Shown one piece after another: positions 57,001 to 64,000 of a DNA stretch of 64,000 bases (its first letter is position 1; each line of letters begins with the position of its first letter). Below the pieces are notes generated by a model. The model saw only the letters and a program-made list of their open reading frames with translations. It ran no database searches and was not told the DNA's origin. The stretch covers positions 17,678,345 through 17,742,344 of the forward strand of contig CM073326.1 of the NCBI GenBank assembly GCA_037043015.1, in the 5' to 3' direction. Made by a program: the position numbers and the translations under genes. Source of the stretch: Bryum argenteum (lineage: Eukaryota; Streptophyta; Bryopsida; Bryales; Bryaceae).

Positions 57001-58692
57001 GGGATGGTCTTGCCTGTCGAGGTGGGGCTTCCTCTTCTTCCTCTTCCTCGTCATCCTCGCTCTGGTCCTCCTCTTCCGCGGATTGGTCTCCACCCGCCTC
57101 AGCTATCTCCTCAGCCCTTCGTTGCTGGGCTCTTGTCCTCCGGATGAGGGGGACGACCTCTTCTTCTTCCTCCTCTTCCTCCTCTGCATTCGGCATAAAC
57201 AGGGAGGGCATGGTCTGAGAAGTCCGGGTAGGGTTCACCCGGTTACTTCCTCCTTCCTGAGTGGCCACCCGGGGTGCTGTGCTGGGTCCGGCTTGGCTGG
57301 GTCCCACCGCTCTGGCCTGTCGAGCGGCGGGTTCCGGTGACCCTTCCAGGTCGGTAGCCTGGACTTGCTCCATCTCCTCCCCGGACTCGGAAGAGGTCGG
57401 CCCCTGCGGATCTCCGGATGGGAGGTCGTGCTTCTCATGCCAGTAGAATATTTCCCGGTCGGTGAGGATGCCGTACCGTTGGTAGAGGTGGAAAATGTAG
57501 GGGGCCAGTGGACACCCCTTCTGGTTTCCGACCTTCATCAACTCCCGCTGCACCACCTCGCTGATGATGTGGTGCCACCCGACCTGCATCCGCCCATCAT
57601 AATTCGCCAAAATGGCCTTCATCAGCTTCACGGTGCAGGTGGTCGGCTTGTCCGGGCTGAGTATGGGGAGGAGAAACCGGAGGAGGCGCGTCACCCGGGG
57701 GTCCTTGCAGTCCTCCGGTTTGAACCCGTCCTTCTCCGTTGGCCCCCTGCGGAACCGGTTCCTCAATCCGTCGTCGCCCTTCTTCTTGATGTAGCCGATC
57801 GGGGAGTCCGGAAACTTGTATGTCGCCCTCCAGTGGCGAGGTCCCCAGTTGTCCGTCTTCCCCCTCAGGGGGTGCGTCACGTACATCTCGGGGAAGCGGT
57901 GGGTGACGGTCTCCTCGATGATGGCCTGGTCCGCCAAGTCCCACGGGGCATCGTACAGCCCGGCGCACCCCATCCGGAGGAGGTCATCCCTCAGCTCCGC
58001 TTGGTGCAGTGGCAGCTCGGGCACCTGCGGCTTCACCGACTTGAGGGGGATCGGCATCCCTGGTCGCCACGGAACCACCTCCCTCCTCTTCGGCATCGCT
58101 CCTGTTCCGCTCTCCTGTAGCTGCCCGGAAATGTTCTCTCCCTGCTTTCCCGGACTGATTCCGGTAGAAACCCTACTTCCCGAAACCCTAATCTCTCCAA
58201 ACTCTGCTTTTCCAACACTCTCGGATCGCTGAGCTCTCAAACTCGCTCGATCTCTCAAAACGCGCGGATTGGAATGGCTGAGAATGGAGGCGGCGGCTCC
58301 TAATAACAACAAACCAGAACTCTCCTTCCGAGACATCATCACCCAGCGCTCGAGACGTACACCGGGAAGTAACCCGGTCATCATTGAGCCGCCGGTGATT
58401 ATGTCGGGCGCCCGCGAGTTTTCCGGCACTTTCTCCGGGTCGACCTGCGGCTCCGGTCATCAACCCGGTAGGAGAACCAGCCCATCCGGGCATCTCAGGG
58501 TATCAACCGGATATCAACAAGGGTATCCGGTAGGCTCTAAAATCCCCTAAGGTTAGCCGGAAGAATCCTAATACACAATTACTATCTACGAACCGGTTTA
58601 AGCAGGCCGGTTTTTATTCCTATTTGCTAAATGGGCTATTTTACTCCTAATTAATTGCTAAAAACAAAAATATTGGAGAACAGGGTTCGACA
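54075..58692 (-). mobile_element. Element B: TG...CA element with one giant ORF (solo-LTR-like or LARD-like)
   Basis: It is inserted in the protease region of element A with a perfect 5-bp target duplication TCCGG (54,070-54,074 and 58,693-58,697). In its own orientation it starts TGTCGAACCC and ends TCACGACA, 4,618 bp. The TG...CA ends and 5-bp duplication are retroviral-integrase style, yet I see no direct terminal repeats and no reverse transcriptase or integrase inside. The simplest reading is a single very long LTR (solo LTR) or a non-autonomous derivative; a DNA transposon with 5-bp inverted ends is an alternative. It is younger than A and looks whole. Confidence 0.65.
55400..58429 (-). 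CDS. 1,009-codon ORF of element B, family shared with element C
   Basis: One uninterrupted frame. The globular N-terminal half (about residues 130-350) includes DDLLRMGCAGLYDAPWDL, RATYKFPDSPIGYI, and GWHHIISEVVQRE...KGCPLAPYIFHLYQ. The style recalls the 'putative plant transposon protein' domain found beside plant retroelements (inference). The middle is disordered with glutamate runs, proline/arginine-rich tracts and a basic KRKAKKRKR patch that could be a nuclear localisation signal. A C-terminal coiled-coil-rich region (about 640-800) is followed by an acidic proline-rich tail. I recognise no catalytic motif, no zinc knuckle and no polymerase. A real ATG may lie further inside than the first possible start, for example at MPKRREVVPW. 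Confidence 0.6.
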   Translation of the reverse strand: MPENSRAPDIITGGSMMTGLLPGVRLERWVMMSRKESSGLLLLGAAASILSHSNPRVLRDRASLRAQRSESVGKAEFGEIRVSGSRVSTGISPGKQGENISGQLQESGTGAMPKRREVVPWRPGMPIPLKSVKPQVPELPLHQAELRDDLLRMGCAGLYDAPWDLADQAIIEETVTHRFPEMYVTHPLRGKTDNWGPRHWRATYKFPDSPIGYIKKKGDDGLRNRFRRGPTEKDGFKPEDCKDPRVTRLLRFLLPILSPDKPTTCTVKLMKAILANYDGRMQVGWHHIISEVVQRELMKVGNQKGCPLAPYIFHLYQRYGILTDREIFYWHEKHDLPSGDPQGPTSSESGEEMEQVQATDLEGSPEPAARQARAVGPSQAGPSTAPRVATQEGGSNRVNPTRTSQTMPSLFMPNAEEEEEEEEEVVPLIRRTRAQQRRAEEIAEAGGDQSAEEEDQSEDDEEEEEEEAPPRQARPSRGVRRKDTTGFGRRRSPVRIPPPGVREAPNEEVAAAGAIAEVPPPGERPPGGRVPNLKRKAKKRKRSASPVAQPRVVEEERAPSPDLAPMQDPAPAPIAEPIPESQPKVKRRLLIAEEENTPEKATPPRLELPEQRSDPAPATPASVAAPESSHRGLVTPGTGNTTPVLPRPYYRIPSEGILHPIRLAMEEVDRENEQLFTSLARLERVFQTPNVERYPELAEELQRETAKLRREKVELVLKTRPKEKASVGVQCGPDPSDTEARPEVEALRRIVEEQEAALRKLQNIDRTVLHSILKVLQPDAEAQTKAAFYDARIGISESPQSLELLRRHATGINQCLKEFRTLTGRLLGALPHVEIQEALPEEEVIAPPEVPTEGPVPMEVEGVSLPVSEEQRIPVDGGVPEDREGEQAAIPPRGDDTPGETGLPGPSEVEQVVEGEVNPSQQPDEIPVDDATGEGAGLPDQIEEVAAHPEAQDNEVGDPGEQGHQDEPVVPQEQQEEPVVPQEEEEVHPVPPPSKLKALRDRWKSRRTQ

Positions 58693-58697
58693 TCCGG

Positions 58698-59406
58698 CAT
58701 GCTAAGGTAATCCATAATTGGGGTAATAATGAAGTGCAGATCATGGGGAATGGCACAGTTAGGACTGTCAAAATCAATCGAGAATTGGGGTACGAGGCGG
58801 TTACACCACACGCCCTCGTATGTTATAATTTCGTTGAAGGCATAACAGATGAGGAAGAAGCCATACATCCGACCCCGACCTTCACCTACTGGGTACCATC
58901 GAATGGAATCTCCTGGCAACCGACTCTCCGGCATACCGACCGGAAACGGTCGACCCCCATTTCCAGTCACATGTCGACCCAGCAATACAACCACGAGCCT
59001 CACTGCAAGTAGCGGTTCCAGTCGACCGGTGCCTTTCGACTCAGATCGACCCTATAGACGACACCACAGGCCCGCCCATGGAGCCAGAGATGACCCGACC
59101 TCCACATGTCGATATTCCCCATACGCCAGGAGAGATGCCGCTCGATGAGACACCCATCCAGCAGAAGCTCCAGTACATGGACATTGTCCACTGGAACCAC
59201 CACGAAGATGATCGACTCGACGTGGTCAACGTCGGTACCCCTACCGACCCGAAACTGCTAAAGTTGAATGCCAACCTGAGCCCAGAAATCAGGCAGGGGG
59301 CGGAGTCCTTGTTCACAGAGTACGTGGACATCTTCGCCTTTTCGTACAAGGACTTACGGGTATTCCGGAGCACATCGCGACACATCGAATCGAACTCGGC
59401 CCGACT
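58698..59406 (+). pseudogene. Element A protease-RT linker and start of RT region
   Basis: It resumes with AKVIHNWGNNEVQIMGNG and carries, near 59,330, FAFSYKDLRG followed by a HIATHRIEL-like run, the conserved entry to plant Ty3 reverse transcriptase. It is broken in places and ends where element C starts (TGTCAAACC at about 59,407). Confidence 0.7.
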
Positions 59407-60193
59407 GTCAAACCTCATTTTTTCGTTTTTGCCCCAATTTGGTCCGGATAGTGCTTAGTAGTAGTTAAATAGGATAAATAACGCCCTGGTAACCGGCTAT
59501 CCGGGTAATCACCGGGTAGGGTTAGCTTAGCCAGGGACCTGCCTGCCCGGGAGCATCCTAAAGCTTAGTGGGCAGGATAGGATAGCGGAATTTATACCCC
59601 GTCTTTTGCTTCCTACCCTTTGCTTTTAAAACTCGGGCACGGACTCCCGCTACCTAACCGACCACTGAGCGCCCGGGTAGGGTTTAGCCGACCTACCTCA
59701 CGTCTGTCCCAACCCGGGAAGGCATATGCTGACCCGGTTATGTGCAAATCGGGCGGGTGCCTACCGGGCATGAGAGGCCCGGGTACAATCTGTCCGGACA
59801 TGACCCGGACAGTCATTGCCCGGCCAGCCATGGCCCGGCCCGGCTATGGACCGACCGGTCAAAACCCAGCCGGTTATCAATGACCGGAGAGGCCGCCGGA
59901 CGAAAGGACGTGCCGGGCAGTATAAACACCGGCGGCGCCGACAGCCCGGGCTGACAGGCCCGTGATTAAGGCCGCGCCGCCAAAAGGTACCGCCACCTCC
60001 CCCACTCTCTTTTGTCGTTAATGGCACGGGGAAGGCCGTTGTCCTTCCCTTTTTGATTTTCCCCCCCCCCTCTCTTCTCTCTTCCTCGTTTTTCGTGCGC
60101 CATTGCCGCCCTTGCTGCTTCCCCGATTCTCGCACGAACCTGTACACGCGGCCGCCCTGCACACCATAGCCCGGAGAGGAGGAGTACGGAGAC

Positions 60194-61444
60194 ATGGCCG
60201 GGGAGAGAGCTTCGCGGGTGAGGAGCAAGATTATCCAGGCCGGCATTCCAACCGCGGTGGATGCCAGGGCGCAGCTGGTGCAGGACTTGACGCGGATGGG
60301 GTGTGTGGGATTGTACTGGGTGCCCTGGAATGTGGAGGATGCAGGGATTATCGAGGAGGCCGTGTCCGGACAGGATCCACCGACTTTCGCCGACAACCCT
60401 GTCCGGGCCAAGCCGCACTTTTGGCAGGAGGCGTGCTGGAGGGCGACGTATGGCTTTCCGGATTCCTCCACCGGGTACATCCAGGTGAGGAACGACCCCT
60501 CCCTCGGAGGAATGTTCCACAATCCCGCGCATGAGCACGACGGCTACCGGGTAGAGGATTGCGCAAATGCTCGAGAGCGGCGTCTGCTGAGGTTCCTGGC
60601 ACCGATCCTCAACCCGGAGAAGCCCCAGTTTGTGTCAAACCGACTCCTGAAGGCAATCATGGAGTCTTACCTGGGACGGAAGCGCGTAGGATGGGGGCAC
60701 ATCCTCGAGGAGGTGGTCGTCCGGGCCTCGAAGAAGGCCACCAGTGTGAAGGGCTGTCCCCTGGCACCGTACGTGTACCACCTGTACGCGCATTACGAGT
60801 GCCTCAATCCGGGTGAGATCACCCTCCTCAGGATGCTCATGGAGGGCAGACAGGACATGTTTCCCGGGGAGCAGATCCCCGAGGTGGGAGTCCCTGCTGC
60901 GGCCAAGCTGCTCCCCAGGGTGCCCGCCCCCGGAGCAGGGGCACTCCCGCCTCCTCCACCTCCTGCACCACCCGGACCGCCGGGCCCAGGAGAGCAGAGG
61001 CCTCGAAGAACAGGAGATGAGGCACCCCGACCAGGAGATGGAGGAGCGCCAGGACCTGGTGCAGGAGGAGCAGCCATCCTCCGGCAGAGGGAAGTCGCTC
61101 CACAGCCCCGTGCAGAGGGAGCCACCACACCCCGGCCAGCCCCCAGCCACCGGATGGCGACCCGGAGTGGAGTTGCAGCCGGATCAAGCCACCAAAGCCC
61201 GATCCTACCCTGGTTGGAGGAGAGTTCCCCTGTAGCAATGGCAACCCCTCCGACTGCGGCAACCCCTCCGACTTCTGTGACAGCCTCTCCACCACCCCTT
61301 AGGCCGGTGCAGGGGAATGACAGTGAGGGAGAGGAGGCTCCCGTCCTGCACCGGAGGAAGTCGGGGAGGGTCCTGAGGTTTGTAGAGAGCGAGTCGGCCT
61401 CCTTGCCCGGAGACCAGGGGGTGGGAGCCTCGGCCCCGCCATGA
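60194..61444 (+). pseudogene. Element C protein, N-terminal conserved domain
   Basis: Homologous to element B's protein over about 200 residues: LTRMGCVGLYWVPWNVEDAG, RATYGFPDSSTGYIQV, and KGCPLAPYVYHLYAHYECLN. After this comes a proline/glycine-rich tail. The gap and residue pattern shows two old lineages of one family, with conserved W, C, G and P positions kept. Treated as a fossil: the element's coding region as a whole is divided by several breaks. Confidence 0.6.
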
Positions 61445-63431
61445 GAGACCGAGGCCGGGGAAGCTCCACAGCAAGGAGATCCTACCCGGAAGTGCAGACC
61501 CCTACCCGGGGAGTGGCGGTGGGGGACATACCTACTGAGGTTCTCCTCCTGGCGGATAGCCCAGCAGAAGGTCCCGGACAGCCTATGGCCACGGGAGAGA
61601 TAGAGTGGGGAGATCCGCAGTACGCGAAGAAGAGGAAGGCGGACCTCCCCGCCGAGAGCCCTCGCCCGCGCGTCCGGAGAAAGATCACGAAGCTTAGAGC
61701 GGACACTTCGCCAACTCCGGCCGCTTCTCCATTCCGGGCCAATCCCCTCGAACCGGTAGTCCGAGCAATCCCCGATTCGGCCGGATTTCACCTCCCGGGG
61801 AGAGGGAGATCCGGAGGAAGGGAAAGAGGGTGCTGGAGGAGTCCTCTGAGTCAGAGGAGGAGGAGACCCCCGCGCCGCATTCGCCCGCCCACACTACCCG
61901 GGTACAGACAGAGGCGGCACCCTCCAATGCTACCCGGGTGCCAGGATGGGAGGACTTCACCCCGCGGAGGACGGAGTTCGACCCCAGCCTTCCTGTACCC
62001 CCATTCCGGATAACGGAAGAGCATCCGCTGCAGCCAATTGCGCACGCATTACAGGTATGCACGCAGGAACACTTGCAGATGCACAAGGCCCTACGCGGTA
62101 TATCCGTGGCTCTCCGAACCGGCCAAGTAGAGAGGTTCCCCGACATGGTGCGGGAGCTAGTCCAGGAGAATGCGGCGGCCGGGCAAGTAGCAACGAGGGG
62201 TCCCTCATCATCCTTCGGCAAGCCGGGAAATCCAGTTAGATTGGAGGAGGAACTGTCTAAGCAAAGCAGGGTACGCTAGGCAGCACCTTTTCGGGCTCAG
62301 GAGATTTCTGTATGCACCCGGAGAGGCACAGCTGAAGGCTCAGCTCCTCGACGCCCAATTCCAGGCATCGGGATCGGACCTCCCAACCCGGATGGCGGCT
62401 TACATGAAGAAGGCCGCAGAGAGGATGGAGGAGCCCTCTCCAGAGATGAGGACCCTCATTGGGGAAATGGCTAAGGCCTTTCCCGGAGAAGCACCCCACC
62501 GGAGGTAGTTGAAAACCCTCCCTACCCGGGGAGCATCCGAGTCTGTGGAGGCTGTCCAAGCGGGGGAAGAGGGGTCTGCCGACCCCGTAGCCATGGAGGA
62601 GCCCATTCCTCCACCCGTCCATGCCCGGAGAAGGTTCCGGCCGGGGCAAGCGACCGCCACTCCTCCCCGGGATAATCCCATCCGGGCGACCCCGAAGTGA
62701 TCGAGGATGTCAGGGCCGAGGAGGAGGAGCCCACCGCCCCCGCGGTAATGGAGGAACCGGTTCCACCCACGAGCCTGAGCCCGGAGAAGACCCCGAGGGA
62801 GACAGGGACTTCACACCCCCTCAGCAGCGACTTACCGGAGAGCACCGAGGCAGAGGCTCCCCGGGTAGTCGAGGCAGAGGCTCCCCGGGTAGTCGAGGCA
62901 GAGGCAACCCGGGTAGTCGAGGCAGTTCCCCGAGCAGTAGAAGAGGTTCCCCAGGTCAGAGATCCCTCCCCCACACCCCCGGTCCGGACTGTGGACCCCG
63001 AGGACAGGAGTCCCCTTCCTGCCCAAGAGGCCACAATCCAACCAGGGCAGAAGGGGGAGGCCGATACCCGGTCAACCGGATTAGGAACAGAGGAGCCGCA
63101 GACACTTCACAGCCCGGGTTTAGCCGTCCCACCGGAGCCCTCGAACCTCGGAGCCCTCCCCGCGACGGTGCTGACCGCGGAAGCTACTTCCCTCATCCAT
63201 GAGGAACTGATCGACGTCCCGGAAATCGGGGAAGCCCTCCCGGACACCTCAGCCCCGATGCCTTCCGGGGATACGGAGATCCTCGGAAGCGGAGGGACTT
63301 CCCCAATGCTCCAGGAGGCCGGGAATGAAGAAGAGGAGGCCAATTCCCAACCCGGGTTGGGAGTGCAGGAGGTCGGCATCTCCGAGACTGCCGAGGCTGC
63401 GAGGTCGGATAGTCGTGACAGGAAGGACTAG
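61445..63431 (+). pseudogene. Element C, downstream coding-derived region
   Basis: It continues the resemblance to element B: a segment like HPLQPIAHALQVCTQEHLQM with QVERFPDMVRELVQEN matches B's coiled-coil part, and a later segment around 62,290-62,500 matches the LQPDAEAQTKAAFYDARI region. Near 62,845-62,940 a short tandem repeat, GGCAGAGGCTCCCCGGGTAG, occurs about four times. It lies in more than one frame and is broken in several places. Confidence 0.5.
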
Positions 63432-64000
63432 GGTCGAGGCGGGTGCATCTGACCGGGAGGGTTAGGTTAGATTTGTGTGCCTTTATTGCAAGTAGGAGAA
63501 TGACGGCGCTAGAGTGTCAGAGGCTAGATTTAGAAAGATTCCCTGGCACAGGGTTTTGTCCTCTCTGGGATGCCAGGGAGGATCTGCTACTTAGCCGAGG
63601 GGAGGATACTCCCTCGGGGTCTTTTTTGTGATTTTGCCATACCCTAATCGAGTGCAAGTACGCCTCTTTCTCACTTCCCTCGTGTGTGCTCGTGTGTGAT
63701 TGTGTGTGTCGGATTGTGCATCTTTCTAGTTCTTCCTGTCTTGTCTGTAGGGTCGGGGTGTGTGCAGAGTTCAAAGGACCCTTGCTGTCCGGGCAAGAGG
63801 TAACGGTTCCGTCCTTGAACGGAGAGGAGTGAGGAGAGTAGAGAAGCTGGTAGGAGAGGAGTGCGGCCAACGAACGGCACCTCTCACTTAGGGCCCGGTT
63901 TAGCCTGTCCGTGCAGCATTCAGGATTACGGCGGCCAGGAAGGGATTCCGGCCGCCTAACCGACTCCCGAGGCGCGCTCGGTTGAGTCCCCTGGATTCAA
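63432..64000. other. Element C 3' non-coding part
   Basis: No ORF supported. It has a GT-rich tract near 63,680-63,715 that resembles one in the 3' part of element B (about 55,010-55,050, read in B's orientation). Confidence 0.45.

Larger units (their letters stand above)
49763..59406 (+). mobile_element. LTR retroelement A (Ty3-type), nested host of B and C
   Basis: Fossil of the LTR/Ty3 group. Visible parts in order are 5' LTR, primer-binding region, gag with two CCHC knuckles, protease, then (after element B) the protease-to-reverse-transcriptase linker and the very start of the RT region, where element C is inserted. The remaining pol and the 3' LTR must lie beyond the window, so age by LTR comparison is not possible here. 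It is inserted in the MULE and is therefore younger than it. The coding parts are broken at several places in addition to the two insertions. Confidence 0.8.
59407..64000 (+). mobile_element. Element C, relative of B, runs off the window
   Basis: It starts TGTCAAACCTC within element A, next to CCGAC. Its first 80 bases follow the same pattern as the start of B (TGTCRAACC, T-rich, GGATAAATA-like), and it carries a homologous protein region. The 5' leader of about 780 bp is very GC-rich with many CCCGG/CCGGG motifs, a TATA-like run (AGTATAAACACC) near 59,920 and a C10 run at about 60,061. The right end is outside the window, so its duplication and terminal repeats cannot be checked. Confidence 0.6.

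Noticed and set aside
55285-58232. Plus-strand frames opposite the element B ORF
   Set aside because: GC-rich shadow frames of the 1,009-codon minus-strand ORF with no family resemblance.
60635-63379. Minus-strand frames of 90-332 codons across element C
   Set aside because: Overlapping, proline/glycine-rich shadows of the plus-strand coding-derived region.

Overview
This is plant nuclear DNA, most likely from a moss. The main evidence is an intron-containing gene on the minus strand (13,614-19,999) that joins a protein kinase, an NB-ARC ATPase and a long leucine-rich-repeat (LRR) domain. This kinase-NBS-LRR (PNL) architecture is known from mosses. Captured exons of plant-type VIP3/SKI8, TFIIIA and small heat-shock genes, and a rich load of plant transposons, agree. 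Coordinates of elements without long ORFs were counted by hand and may be off by a base or two.

Layout. The first 46.4 kb is a direct tandem segmental duplication. Unit 1 (from before position 1 to about 18.4 kb) matches unit 2 (about 21.71-46.42 kb) in the same order. Unit 1 ends in an apparently complete three-exon PNL gene of 2,042 codons plus stop, whose upstream flank fills 20.0-21.7 kb. Unit 2 ends in a degraded copy: NB-ARC exon open, LRR exon damaged, kinase exon cut off. Because each unit serves as the empty site for the other, many insertions can be dated relative to the duplication. Unit 1 alone has a tRNA-derived SINE with 13-bp target duplications and a small MITE. Unit 2 alone has several MITEs, a piggyBac-like element, a 1.4-kb insert, and a 5-kb patchwork holding fragments of host genes.

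From about 46.42 kb a nest of elements interrupts unit 2. A Mutator-like (MULE) transposase gene, decayed by a few breaks, sits exactly where homology to the kinase exon stops. An LTR/Ty3-type retroelement (A, 5' LTR 49,763-50,352) lies in the MULE. Element A was in turn hit twice by related GC-rich elements: B (54,075-58,692, bounded by TG...CA and a 5-bp target duplication) and C (59,407 to beyond the window end). B carries one uninterrupted 1,009-codon frame. C carries a diverged relative of the same protein.

How it fits together. The window records an immune-receptor locus evolving by tandem duplication, by unequal exchange inside its LRR exon (a 12-LRR block duplicated almost perfectly) and by transposon insertion. 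The features most worth following up are the B/C family, the TTAA-targeting CCCC...GGGG family, and the gene-fragment mosaic at 26-31 kb. No rRNA, functional tRNA or CRISPR array was seen.
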